From positions 95,555,001 to 95,619,000 of the forward strand of contig NC_132992.1 of assembly GCF_048564905.1 (NCBI RefSeq): a stretch of DNA of 64,000 nucleotides. Direction: 5' to 3'. Numbering within the stretch: the first letter of the stretch is position 1; every line of letters begins with the position of its first letter. Of this stretch, positions 1 through 9,793 are shown in pieces. This stretch comes from Vicugna pacos (lineage: Eukaryota > Chordata > Mammalia > Artiodactyla > Camelidae). The notes beneath the pieces are model-generated. The model worked only from the letters and a program-made list of their open reading frames with translations. It was not told the DNA's origin and made no database searches. Position numbers and translations under genes: made by a program.

Positions 1-78
1 TCAGGTCTGGGGTGATGTCTGCAGACTGCGTGTGTGGGCCCCCCTGTCCCGGGGCTGTGCTCGGGCCAGACCACTCAC
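1..78 (-). other. IGHM: IGHM intron between CH2 and CH3 (partial)
   Basis: Intronic sequence that begins with the splice donor GTGAGTGG (read on the minus strand from 78 downward), directly after the CH2 exon. CH3 and the rest of IGHM lie outside the window to the left. Confidence 0.85.
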
Positions 79-411
79 TGGGGTTGCACTGGGAAGACAC
101 GTTCTTCTCGATGACCATCCCTCTGTGCTCCACCTGGCAGGTGTACACAGCCTGGCTGAACCAGTCGCCGTCGGTGATGGTCAGCATGCTGATGACACTG
201 AAGGTCCCTGGATTGGACTTTGAGGCTTCCACATCTTCCGTAATGAAGCCAGACACCAGCCGCTTGCCCTCACGAAACCAGGACACGGAGATCTCCCTGG
301 GGCTGAAGTCTGTGGCCTGACAGATGAGCTTGGACGTGCGTTTGGAAGTGCCAGAGAAGCCGTCTCGGGGGGGCATGAAGAGTGTCACGCTGGGGGGCAG
401 ATCTAAAATCA
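79..411 (-). CDS. IGHM: IGHM CH2 exon (immunoglobulin mu constant domain 2)
   Basis: Second constant domain of the mu heavy chain; in secreted and membrane IgM this domain takes the place of a hinge. Read on the minus strand, the exon follows an acceptor (TCCCTGCAG, ending at 412) and opens in the phase left by CH1, giving VILDLPPSVTLFMPPRDGF, close to mammalian mu CH2. It keeps the intradomain cysteines (KLICQATDFSP and YTCQVEH), the core Trp (VSWFREG), an N-glycosylation sequon NVSS near its end, and the following Cys (SSQC) that matches the mu inter-heavy-chain cysteine. The 333 nt length fits the family. The donor GTGAGTGG follows at 78. The frame is open throughout, so the exon looks functional. 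Assignment to mu rather than another isotype rests on the domain sequence and on being the first constant gene downstream of the J cluster and switch repeat. Confidence 0.95.
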
Positions 412-489
412 CTGCAGGGAAAGACAGAGCGTCAGGTGGGCTGGCTTACTCCCACCCCTGCCACCCAGCCTGGGAGGAGCCCGGCTCAC
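412..489 (-). other. IGHM: IGHM intron CH1-CH2
   Basis: Short 78 nt intron with GT (489-488) and AG (413-412) ends on the minus strand. A compact intron of this size between CH1 and CH2 is usual for IGHM. Confidence 0.9.
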
Positions 490-801
490 CTGGGGGGGTC
501 ACAACCACGTCCGAGTTCCCCTTGGAGTGCTGGACTTTGCAAATCAGCTCTGACCCCTGGAGGGCGCTCTGGGAGGGCAGGAGCACCTGGGAGGTGGCCA
601 CATACTTGCCCTCCCGCAGGACGGACGGGAAGGTCTTGATGCTCTGGCTACTGACCGCGATGCCGTCCGGGTAGCTCCAGGAGAAGGTGATGGAGCCAGG
701 CAGGAAGTCCCGGGCTAGGCAGCCCAAGGCCACTGGGCTCTCGTCGGACACGGGGCTCTCACAGGAGGCGAGGGGGAAGAGTGTCGGGGCAGACGAGCTC
801 T
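490..801 (-). CDS. IGHM: IGHM CH1 exon (immunoglobulin mu constant domain 1)
   Basis: First constant domain of mu, which pairs with the light-chain constant domain. The acceptor (GTCCTCAG, ending at 802) is preceded by a pyrimidine-rich tract. The exon reads (E)SSSAPTLFPLASCESPV, then VALGCLARDFLPGSITFSW and ends VVVTPP before the donor GTGAGCCGG. The Cys in LASCES is the light-chain-bonding cysteine of mu; the intradomain cysteines are in GCLARDF and LICKVQH. The exon is 312 nt, the usual mu CH1 size. The site where human mu CH1 has an NNS sequon reads SYPDGIAVSS here, so that glycan is absent. An intact CH1 with a normal donor fits camelid IgM being conventional four-chain antibody, whereas CH1 loss by splice-donor mutation is a feature of the camelid gamma genes that make heavy-chain-only IgG. 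V-D-J exons splice into this acceptor. Confidence 0.96.
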
Positions 802-1194
802 CTGAGGACCCGCGAGGGAACAGAAGAGGAGGAGGGGGTGAGAGACGTCCTTGCACGCCCTGCCTTCCCTCCGAGGCCATGCAGCGGATGCCAGCACTCT
901 CGGCCCCGCCAGCCCAGCCCTTCCGCCCCTGGCTCAGCCACACTGCAGTCGGGCCCTGGGTGCCTGGGCTTGGAGGAAAGGTGTGTGTGCCATCAGCGAG
1001 ACTGACGCGGACTCAGCTCGGCCTGTCCTCAGCATGCCCAGGTCACTGAGGTCAGCCCAGTGTCAGCCAGGACGGTGTAGCCTGGCCAGCTCAGCCCAGC
1101 TAGACCCACCTGGTTCAGCCACGGTTAACCATCCCGAAGCAGCGCATCATATTGTTTAGGTCAAGTTGACTCAGCCAGCCCATTTCTACTGGAT
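802..1194 (-). other. J-C mu intron, segment between CH1 and switch mu
   Basis: Roughly 390 bp of intron between the CH1 acceptor and the first dense switch repeats. The end near 1040-1190 already contains scattered TCAGCCCAG units, so the switch array fades in gradually. No other feature seen. Confidence 0.7.
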
Positions 1195-4100
1195 CCATCT
1201 CATTCACCACGGTTAACTCAGCCCAGCTCAGCACAGCTCAGCGCACTTCAACCCACTTCAACCAGCTCAGCTCAACCAGCTTAACCAGGTCAGGCCAGCT
1301 GAGCTCAGCTCAGCCCAGTTCAGCCCAGCTCAGCTCAGCTCAAACCAACTCAGCCTGGCTCAGCCCGGCTCAGCTCAACCCAGCTCAGCCTGGCTCACCT
1401 CAACCCAGCTCACTGCAGTTCAGTTCAGCCCAGCTCAACCCAGCTCAGCCCGGCTCAGCCCAGTTCAGCCCAGTCCGGCTCATCCCAGCTCAGCTCAATC
1501 CAGCCCAACCCAGCTCGGCTCATTGCAGCCCAGCCCAGCTCGGCTCAGCCAGCTTAACCAGGTCAGGCCAGCTGAGCTCAGCTTAGCCCAGTTCAACCCA
1601 GCTCAACCCAGCACAGCTCAGCCAAGCTCAGCTCAACCCAGCTCAGCCTGGCTCACCTCAACCCAGCTCACTGCAGTTCAGTTCAGCCCAGCTCAACCCA
1701 GCTCAGCCCGGCTCAGCCCAGCTCAGCCCAGTTCAGCCCAGCACAGCTCAGCCCTGCTCAGCTCAGCCCAGCTCAGCCCAGCTCAGCTCAGCTCAACCCA
1801 GCTCAGCTCGGCTCAGCCCAGCTGAGCCCAGCCCAGTTCAGCCCAGCTCAGCCCAGCTCAGCTCAGCTCAACCCAGCTCAGCTCGGCTCAGCCCAGCTGA
1901 GCCCAGCTGAGCCCAGCTGAGCCCAGCTCAACCCAGCTCAGCCCAGTTCAGCCCAGCTAGCCCATCTCAGCTCAGCCCAGCTCAGCCCAGATCAACCCAG
2001 CTCAGCCCAGCTCAGCTCAAACCAGTTCAGCCCAGCTCAGCCCAACTTAGCCCAGCTCAGCTCAGCCCAGCTCAGCTCAGCCCAGCTCAGCCCAGCTCAG
2101 GCCAGCTCAGCCCAGTTCAGCCCAGCACAGCTCAGCCCTGCTCAGCTCAGCCCAGCTCAGCCCAGCTCAGCTCAGCTTAACCCAGCTCAACTCAGCTCAG
2201 CCCAGCTGAGCCCAGCTCAACCCAGTTCAGCCCAGCTAGCCCATCTCAGCTCAGCCCAGCTCAGCCCAGCTCAGCTCAGCTCAACCCAGCTCAGCCCAGC
2301 TCAGCCCAGCTCAGCTCAGCCCAGCTCAGCTCAGCTCAGCCCTGCTCAGCTCAGCCCAGCTCAGCCCAACTCAGCTCAGCTCTGCCCAGCCCAGCTGAGC
2401 TCAGCCCAGCTGAGCTCAGCCCAGCCCAGCTGAGCTCAGCCCAGCTCAGCTCAGCCCAGTTCAGCCCAGCTCATCCCAACTCTATTCAGCTGAGCCCAGC
2501 TCAGCTCAGCTCAGCTCAGTTCAGCCCAGCCCAGCTCAGCTCAGCTCAGCCCAGCCCAGCTCAGCCCAGCTCATCTCAGCTCAGCTCAGCTCAGCTCAGC
2601 GTAGCTTAGCCCAGCTCAGCTCAGCCCAGCTAAGCTCAGCTCGGCCCAGTTCAGCCCAGCTGAGCCAGCACGGCTCAGCCCTGCTCAGCCCAGCCCAGTT
2701 CAGCCCAGCTCAGCCCAGCTCAGCTCAGCTCAACCCAGCTCAGCTCGGCTCAGCCCAGCTGAGCCCAGCTGAGCCCAGCTGAGCCCAGCTCAACCCAGCT
2801 CAGCCCAGTTCAGCCCAGCTAGCCCATCTCAGCTCAGCCCAGCTCAGCCCAGATCAACCCAGCTCAGCCCAGCTCAGCTCAAACCAGTTCAGCCCAGCTC
2901 AGCCCAGCTTAGCCCAGCTCAGCTCAGCCCAGCTTAGCCCAGCTCAGCTCAGCCCAGCTCAGCTCAGCTCAACCCAGCTCAGCCCAGCTCAGCCCAGCTC
3001 AAACCAACTCAGCCTGGCTCAGCCCAGCTCAGCTCAACCCAGCTCAGCCTGGCTCACCTCAACCCAGCTCACTGCAGTTCAGTTCAGCCCAGCTCAACCC
3101 AGCTCAGCCCGGCTCAGCCCAGTTCAGCCCAGTCCGGCTCATCCCAGCTCAGCTCAATCCAGCCCAACCCAGCACGGCTCATTGCAGCCCAGCCCAGCTC
3201 GGCTCAGCCAAGCTCAGCTCAGTTCAGCTCAACCAAGTTCAGCCCAGCTCGGCTCAGCCGAGCTAAGCCCAGCTCAGCCCAGCTCAGCTCAACCCAGTTC
3301 TACAACACAGTTCAGCTCAGCTCAGCCCAGCTCCGCCAGCTCAGCTCAGCCCAACTCAGAAAGCTCAGCTTAGCCAGCTCAGCCCAGCCTAGCCCAGCCC
3401 AGCTCAGCCAAGCTCAGTTCAGCCCAGTTCAGCTCAGTTCAGCTCAACCCAGTTCAGCCTAGCATGGCTCAGCCTGGCTCGGCCCAGCTCAGCTCAGCCC
3501 AGTTCAGCCCAGCCCAGCTCACCCTGGCTCAGCCAACTCAGCCCAGTTCAACTCAACCCAGTTCAGCCCAGCTCAGCTCAGCTCAGCCCAGCTAAGCTCA
3601 GCTCAACCCAGTTCAGCCCAGCATGGCTCAGCCCTGCTCAGCCCAGCTCAACCCAGTTCAGCCCAGTTCAGCACATCTCAGCCCAGCTCAGCTCAGCTCA
3701 ACCCAGTTCAGCCCAGCATGGCTCAGCCCTGCTCAGCCCAGCCCAGTTCACCTCAGCTCAGCCCAGCTCAGCTCAGCTCAGCTGAACCCAGCTCAGCTCA
3801 ACCCAGCTCAGCTCAACCCAGCTCAGGTCAACCCGGCTCATTCCAGTTCAGTTCAGCCCAGTTCAACCCACCTCAGCCCAGCTCACCAAATCAGCCCTGC
3901 TTAGCCCAGTTCAGCCCAGCCTGGCTCAGCCCGGCTCAGCCCAGTTCAGTCCAGCTCAGCCCAGTTCAGCGCAGTAGAGCCCAGCTCAGCCCAGCTCAGC
4001 CCAGCTAAGCTCAGCTCGGACCAGTTCAGCCCAGTTCAGCCCAGCTCAGCCCAGCTCAGCTCAGCTCAACCCAGCCGAGCTCAGCTCAGCCCAGCTCAGC

Positions 4101-4860
4101 CCAGCTCAGCCCAGTTCAGCCCAGCACAGCTCAGCCCTGCTCAGCTCAGCCCAGCTCAGCCCAGCTCAGCTCAGCTTAACCCAGCTCAGCTCAGCTCAGC
4201 CCAGCTGAGCCCAGCTCAACCCAGTTCAGCCCAGCTAGCCCATCTCAGCTCAGCCCAGCTCAGCCCAGCTCAGCTCAGCTCAACCCAGCCGAGCTCAGCT
4301 CAGCCCAGCTCAGCCCAGCTCAGCCCAGTTCAGCCCAGCACAGCTCAGCCCTGCTCAGCTCAGCCCAGCTCAGCCCAGCTCAGCTCAGCTTAACCCAGCT
4401 CAGCTCAGCTCAGCCCAGCTGAGCCCAGCTCAACCCAGTTCAGCCCAGCTAGCCCATCTCAGCTCAGCCCAGCTCAGCCCAGCTGAGCCCAGCTCAACTC
4501 AGCTCAGCCCAGCTTAGCCCAGCTCAGCTCAGCCCAGCTCAGCCCAGCTCAGCCCAGCTCAGCTCAACCCAGTTCAGCCCAGCTTAGCCCAGCCCAGCTC
4601 AGCTCAACCCAGCTCAGCTCAGCTCAACCCAGCTCAGCCCAGCTCAGCCCAGCTCAGCTCAGCCCTGCTCAGCCCAGCTCAGCCCAGCTCAGATCAGCTC
4701 AGCCCAACTCAGCTCAGCTCAGCCCAGCTCAACCTGGCTCAGCCAGCTCAGCCTGGATCAGCCCGACTCAGCTCGGCTCAGTTTGGCTCAGCCTGGCTTA
4801 ATCCAGCCCGGCTCAGGAAGCCCAGTTTAATCCAGTTTAGTTCATCTCAGCTCAGGCTCG
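1195..4860 (-). repeat. Switch mu (S-mu) repeat region
   Basis: About 3.7 kb built almost wholly of CAGCTCAGCC-like units (GGCTGAGCTG on the coding minus strand), the camelid version of the GAGCT/GGGCT pentamers of mammalian S-mu. It lies between E-mu and CH1, where S-mu must be. On the non-template (minus) strand it is G-rich and full of AGCT, the preferred AID target and a palindrome hit on both strands; transcription through it favours R-loops. It is the donor for class-switch recombination. There are long higher-order duplications: a block starting at 2111 recurs at 4110 and 4324; a block containing CTCACTGCAGTTCAG recurs at about 1411, 1669 and 3070; the stretch at about 1852-2041 recurs at about 2712-2900. 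Short open frames inside (SAQPSS-type peptides on the + strand) are repeat artefacts. Confidence 0.95.
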
Positions 4861-6445
4861 GCCCGGTTCTGTCCTGATAGCTCATGGTACTGGCCAGAAA
4901 GGGTGGGGCCGCCAGACCCGCCTGGCTCAGCTAAGGCCATCTCATCCAGGAGTCCTGCACAGCTGGGCTCGGTGCAGGGTCAACTCCTTCCTGGTGGCCC
5001 TTCCTCCTTCTCCTCCTCGGAGTCCCCCTCACTCCGGGTACCCCAGCTCCTCCATCCCTGCCCAGGCCCAGCGGCCATGGCTCCTGAGCGGCACCAGTCG
5101 CTACCCCCCTTCCGCTGTCTGAATGAAATGCTGCCCGGAGGCTTTCAGCTCCTTAGCACATCTTGTTCAGGAGCTGCACTGGCCACTGTCAGAAGGAAAG
5201 GTCCCTCCCTGGAACTGGCAGCATGGCTTCTTCGCGGAGAGGAGAGCCCCGGGGATTGTCTCCCGGCTGCCTTCGCCTTCCTGCGCACCTACCCTTGGCG
5301 CGAGTTCCTCCCTCCTGAGTCTAAAGTGAGTCCCGACTTGACTAAATTCCCTCTAGGAAAATCCCTCATTAAAAATGACCAGGAAACGCATTGTACCTGA
5401 GGTTGCCACTCACAATTCTGCTCTTTATCATAAACTCTGCAGAAGGCAGGGGCCACCTTCACACACACGGCAAAGACCTTAAACCCAAAGCTGCGTTTAA
5501 ACTGCGTCCATTTAAGCGAGGACGTGGTAAGGGGTGCCTTGGGTCTGTGGAAGCAGCGGGAGCCACGCCGGCAGTAGTTAAGGGGCTGTGGAGCAGCCCC
5601 CGCCACGCTGTCCTCGGCCTGTTCTTTAGGGAAAGTCAGACGTGGCCCAGCCGGATGGCGGCCCCTCGAGGGATTCACCCGAGTCTCTGTCTCACCGAGC
5701 GGGCGTTGAAGACCGCCCTCCCCCGAGTGGAGCAGAAACGCCGCCTACGCGCTGTCCCGAGCAGGAAATCTGGCAGTGGGGCTGCCTCTCTTACCGTCTC
5801 GGTGCCTGGCCCCTGGCAAGCTCCGTGGGGTCCCTGGCATGGAAGGATTCCTCCAGGTCCATTAAGAAGACTGATTCACGGACAGCCGAGGGGCCCGGCG
5901 GCACAAACTGCACCTGCCGCTCCCCGCTCCGGGGGGTCCCAGGAGAGCCCCGGCTGTGGCGAGGCCGGGGCCCCCGCTCTGGGGCCCTCCACCGGAGCGC
6001 CTTCAACTCAGACGCTGGGTCGACCTTCCAGAACAGACTGTCCTTCTAGGGTGTCCTGCCCTTCTGATTCAGAACCTCACTGGGCGTCCTCTCGATGCAC
6101 CAGCTCCCACGTCTGACCGAAACAGCTCACGACGGACACACACATTTCCCCCAAAGCCCGTCCTCAGGTGGACACCTGAGCAGCGGCCTTGACAAACACG
6201 GAGGCGAAAGCAACTGCAGCTGAACAGCAGAGCGTTTCTTCGTCACGAAGAGAAGATCGACCAGCCAAGACCTCTGAACACAGTCCTTGTGAAAACAGCG
6301 CTTCGGGGACCCTGGGGGGCGGCTCGCGATGAGCAACCGTGAAGGACTGACGCGTTAAAAGTGATAGGAACGCATTGCCTAGCTGCACCTCGCCATGCAA
6401 TTTCTTAAAGGTCTTCCTTGGAAAAGGAGTATAAGTGAGCAGTTG
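4861..6445 (-). other. J-C mu intron, I-mu side region between S-mu and E-mu
   Basis: Non-repetitive, GC-rich in 5.0-6.1 kb. By position this stretch should carry the I-mu exon and the start of germline mu transcripts used before switching, but I could not place an I-exon donor with confidence. The open frames here (for example + strand 5391-6116) have no recognisable domain and are taken as chance. Confidence 0.5.
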
Positions 6446-6760
6446 ACAAGCTAAGTCTGAGAGTTGAGTTCAAGTAGTTAAAACCGGAACCTTCTAGTTT
6501 CTGTCAGCATGTTTGCCCTATTTTAGAAATGCAAATTATCCAGGTGTTGTTTTGCTCTGTGGAGCACTTTCAGTGCTGTGAGGCTGGGCAAACCACCCTG
6601 GCAACCGCAAGCTGTAAATTTACCATTCGGGCTTTCTCACTTCCTAAAATAGACTCGGCCGAAGCCGCTTCCTGCCGCCTGCTGCAGGTGGCCAGCTCTG
6701 CCTGCGGCCATCTTGACTAACTCAACACCATCAATTAATTAAAGAATAATAAGCTCAATT
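6446..6760 (-). promoter_or_regulatory. IGH intronic enhancer E-mu core
   Basis: Read on the minus strand, this stretch follows the order of factor sites known from the mouse and human E-mu core: AGTCAAGATGGC (mu-E1, 6706-6717), CCACCTGCAG (mu-E5), GGCAGGAAGC (mu-E2/mu-A region), TATTTTAGGAAGTGAG (mu-B-like), then AACACCTGG (mu-E4) and the perfect octamer ATTTGCAT (6529-6536) inside TAATTTGCATTTCTAAAATA, a run nearly the same as in mouse. It lies between J and S-mu as expected. The mu-E3 E-box (CATGTGG in mouse) is not visible at its usual place, where CGGCTTCGGCC is found instead. Function: B-lineage enhancer for V(D)J recombination, germline transcription and early heavy-chain expression. 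Confidence 0.9.
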
Positions 6761-7000
6761 TATTAACCTCAAAGCTCAGCCCTGGATCAGGGGCCAACAG
6801 CACCGCACAACTGCTCTGGGCCTAACTCAGAACTAATGGCTCCCGAGAGACATGGTTCATGGTTGTTAATTGAATGATAAGAATTTAAAATACTTAAACA
6901 TTAAAAAAAGTCATCTGCTTGAAAACTTCTCACATTTTAAAGTCACAATTTTCTTAATCATCTGTCTCAGGAGCCACTTCATAGCTATCCTGCCTTTTAA
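6720..7000. promoter_or_regulatory. AT-rich flank of E-mu, probable matrix attachment region
   Basis: AT-rich stretch (ATTAATTAAAGAATAATAAG, then TTAATTGAATGATAAGAATT and AAAATACTTAAACATT) on the J side of the enhancer. The known E-mu has AT-rich matrix attachment regions on both flanks; this matches one of them by position and composition. The identification is by inference. Confidence 0.5.
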
Positions 7001-7597
7001 TATTTTGGAAGTACTCCTGTTGATGGAACACCTCCCTTTCTCTTAGAAACTGTTCTCACAGAGCCCAGCGGCTGTAGCCTCCCAAGTTCTCTATTTCAGG
7101 GGCTGAGGCACCCTGCTGTCACCAAGATCAAGACTCTGCCTGTCCTTCCTCACCCAGGCTGTTCTCTTCCCAAGCAACGAGGAATTTTCAGTACAGTCTA
7201 GCCCAGAGCGCAGCTCCTAGCCCAGAGAGCATTCCACTCCGCCCTGTGTGTGCAAACACTGGCGTCGGGCACACCTCTAGCCGACTCTGTGACCGCAACA
7301 GCAGAAGCTCTCCCGCCACAGACCAAACCGCCTGGCCACCAAGGGGGTCCTGGGGCTCACTCTCGGTGGCCCTTCCTGCCTGAGACCCCTCTTGAATGCT
7401 GGCACTATTCCGATTTTTGAAAGGCGTCAGAAAATCCAGAGACTCTGAAATCCCCAGGAAACCTGGTCCCCATCCTCTCCTGGTCAGCCCTGCCCAGGCC
7501 ACCTGGGGGACACGGACCCTCCTAAGGACCAGACATCGATGCTCAGAAAACCCCACAGACAGGAGAAGAACACAAAGGCCCTGGAGGGGCCACTCTT
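7001..7597 (-). other. J-C mu intron between E-mu flank and J7
   Basis: About 600 bp of unique intron sequence. No repeat or coding feature recognised. Confidence 0.6.
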
Positions 7598-7599
7598 AC

Positions 7600-7653
7600 C
7601 TGAGGAGACGGTGACCAGGGTCCCTTTGCCCCAGTAGTCCATGCCGTAGTAAT
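7600..7653 (-). CDS. IGHJ7: IGHJ7 joining segment (YYGMDYWGKGTLVTVSS)
   Basis: Joining segment nearest the constant gene. The minus strand encodes YYGMDYWGKGTLVTVSS followed by the donor GTAAGAGTG (7599 down). The J motif is WGKG, with Lys where other J have Gln, as in the camelid J7 type. Upstream RSS: heptamer at 7654-7660 (CACAATG as read on +), 22 bp spacer, nonamer ACAAAAACC at 7683-7691. The RSS nonamer is consensus and the heptamer has one change. Looks functional. Confidence 0.95.
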
Positions 7654-8201
7654 CACAATGGCGGAAGCTCCAGCCTCACCCCACAAAAACCTCGGAGGCC
7701 TGGCACGGCCCCGCGGCTGCCTGGGGACCCACACTGTCTCCGGCACCACATGCAAGTGACCCTCTGAGTCACAAACCCAGAGGGCCCCAGAACCCTCTGT
7801 TGGCGCCGCTCCCTCCTGACCGCCCTGGAGACCCCATGTTGCAGTCTGGCCCCCCAGAAGCCCGGCCAATGCCTGCCTGCCTGGGCCATCTGACCACAAA
7901 ACACAGACTCCTAACTCCACCTCGGAAATCCAGCCAAGCTCAAGCGGCCACCCCGCCAAAAGCTGATGGGAGCCCCTGGCAACGCTCGAATTAAATGGCC
8001 AGAGCAGCCAAGGGCTCCGCCCGGCCCCCACACCAGGGCGTCCCTGGGGCAGAGAGGCCCACCTCCAGCCCCTGTTCACGAGGAGCCTCTCCCCGACTCC
8101 CCTTCCTGAGCCCCAAAATGCCCCTGTGCCTCTAACACCGAGACCCCCACACCCCAGCTCTCCCCAGTTGCAGTGGAAGTGGGGAGGGGATGAGGACTCA
8201 C

Positions 8202-8249
8202 CCGAGGAGACGGTGACCTGGGTCCCCTGGCCCCAGGAACCAAAGTCAG
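8202..8249 (-). CDS. IGHJ6: IGHJ6 joining segment (DFGSWGQGTQVTVSS)
   Basis: Encodes DFGSWGQGTQVTVSS on the minus strand, then donor GTGAGTCC. It carries Gln at the position (Kabat 108) where most J have Leu; Gln there is frequent in camelid VHH. RSS: heptamer at 8250-8256 (CACAACG), 23 bp spacer, nonamer GCAAAAACC at 8280-8288. The heptamer is imperfect. Its 5' flank is clearly related to that of J4 (offset about 698 bp), so J6 and J4 are duplicates. Confidence 0.94.
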
Positions 8250-8515
8250 CACAACGCCACGGGCCCCGTTAGGTGGTGTGCAAAAACCCGAGCCCCCTCC
8301 CAGTGACCTGGTCGCACAAAGCCCTGGCCCTCGGTCTCTGTGGCTCAATTACAGAGCCCACTCTGCCCAGCCCGCGCTCCACCGGCAGAGACTCATCTCC
8401 TCAGGACCGACAGACAAACGGCCTCAGAAACAGCCTCCCCGCGGCTCCCACAAAACCAAGGAATCTCTGGAAATTTCTTTCTCAGCCCAGAACTGAGGGC
8501 AGAGAGCTGTCTTAC

Positions 8516-8563
8516 CTGAGACAGTGACCAGGGTGCCCTGGCCCCAGTATTCAAACTGGGGGT
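8516..8563 (-). CDS. IGHJ5: IGHJ5 joining segment (PQFEYWGQGTLVTVS)
   Basis: Encodes PQFEYWGQGTLVTVS and a donor GTAAGACAG. The segment ends GTC TCA G, one serine codon (TCC) shorter than its neighbours, an in-frame 3 nt loss. The RSS is poor: heptamer CACATTG at 8564-8570 (as read on +), and after 23 bp the nonamer position (8594-8602) reads GCAAATGCT, lacking the A-run. It could therefore be used less often than its neighbours. Its downstream flank matches that of J3 (offset about 696 bp). Confidence 0.9.
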
Positions 8564-8899
8564 CACATTGTGACAACTGTGTCAAGACCCCAGGCAAATG
8601 CTGGTGGCCGGCTGAGCTCTTGGGACCACCTCATATGACACCTAGCGGGGCCTACAGGGCTGGGGACCTCGGGCTCCCAGAGGCCAAGTGTGGCTGAGAC
8701 CAGCAGAGAAGGCCCTGGCTGCAGAGCCCAGGAAGGGAGGGCGCCTGGACTCTCCTTGCTGGTGTGAGCCTGGGGCCCCCAGGCCCTCTTCCTAAGACTC
8801 CAGGCCCTCTAGAGCCAAGACCCATACACCCTAATTTCCCCCCTAAAACGCAGCAAAAATCCTCGGAGAGACCGAGGAGAGAGGCTTGAGAAGACTCAC

Positions 8900-8947
8900 C
8901 TGAGGAGACGGTGACCTGGGTCCCCTGGCCCCAGTAGTCATACTCAT
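8900..8947 (-). CDS. IGHJ4: IGHJ4 joining segment (EYDYWGQGTQVTVSS)
   Basis: Encodes EYDYWGQGTQVTVSS and donor GTGAGTC. This is the J seen most in camelid VHH sequences (established knowledge), with Gln-108. RSS: heptamer CACAGCG at 8948-8954, 23 bp spacer 8955-8977, nonamer GCAAAAACC at 8978-8986. Looks functional. Confidence 0.95.
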
Positions 8948-9211
8948 CACAGCGCCACGGGCCCCGTTAGGTGCTGTGCAAAAACCCGAGCTGCCTGCCC
9001 AGCAACCTGGCCGCACAAAGCCCTGGCCCCCGGTCTCTGTGGCTCAGACACGGGCCCACTCTGCCCAGCCCGCGCTCCACTGGAGAGACGCCATCTCCCA
9101 GGACCAACAGCCATAGGGCCTCAGAAGCAGCCCCTGGGGCCCCCGCAAAGACCCAGGAATCTCTGGAAATGTCCTTCCCAGCCCAGGACCGAGGGCAGAG
9201 AGCTGTCTTAC

Positions 9212-9261
9212 CTGAGGAGACAGTGACCAGGGTCCCCTGGCCCCATGCGTCCAAAGCATTG
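9212..9261 (-). CDS. IGHJ3: IGHJ3 joining segment (NALDAWGQGTLVTVSS)
   Basis: Encodes NALDAWGQGTLVTVSS with donor GTAAGACAG. RSS: heptamer CACAGGG at 9262-9268, 23 bp spacer, nonamer ACATAAACC at 9292-9300. The downstream flank is shared with J5. Confidence 0.94.
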
Positions 9262-9389
9262 CACAGGGACATAGTCCCGGCTCTCCCCCAGACATAAACC
9301 TGCGTGGGCCCCTTGGATGGGCCAGACCTCACTGTCCATGGCCACACAGATCCCAGGGCGATGAGGGAGGAAGGAAAGGATGTACTTAC

Positions 9390-9443
9390 CTGAGGAGACA
9401 GTGACCAGGGTGCCCTGGCCCCAAACTTCGAGATACCTGTAGC
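9390..9443 (-). CDS. IGHJ2: IGHJ2 joining segment (YRYLEVWGQGTLVTVSS)
   Basis: Encodes YRYLEVWGQGTLVTVSS with donor GTAAGTACA. RSS: heptamer CACACTG at 9444-9450, 23 bp spacer, nonamer CACAAACCC at 9474-9482. Looks functional and is the most D-proximal intact J. Confidence 0.94.
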
Positions 9444-9744
9444 CACACTGGTCTGCCTGCCTGGCCCCCAGTGCACAAACCCCCAGCTGGGCCCTGGCTG
9501 GGCTCTGCCCACAACTTCTCCTTCCCAGCCGGCACCTGTCCCCCAGGCTTCCCTCAGCCCAGCTCTCACGAGCTCGCTCACCACCAGGAGCTCTGTGAGC
9601 CCCGAGGGACTGCCCCTAACGGGGCCAGAAGCCTGCCTGTCCCCTGGGGCCGCAGCCTCATCCAGGCCTCGGGCAGGCAGGCTCGGGGAGCTGCCCAGGG
9701 ACCTGGCCGGACGCCCACGCAGAGCAGCCGCAGGGAAGGCTCAC

Positions 9745-9793
9745 CTGAGGACACAGTGGCCAGGTGCCCTGGCCCCAGTGATCGAGGTTCCAG
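9745..9793 (-). pseudogene. IGHJ1-like pseudogene
   Basis: The minus strand reads NLDHWGQGT and then loses the LVTVSS frame: one base is missing after the Thr codon compared with a normal J, so the end reads WPLCPQ. The donor GTGAGCC is kept. No consensus nonamer is found 23 bp beyond any heptamer-like CAGCATG at 9794-9800. The HWGQGT core resembles mammalian J1. Frameshift plus poor RSS makes it a pseudogene. Confidence 0.85.

Noticed and set aside
1523-4008. Open frames encoding SAQPSSAQLSS-type repeat peptides
   Set aside because: They follow the switch mu decamer repeat in whatever frame lacks stops; no gene context.
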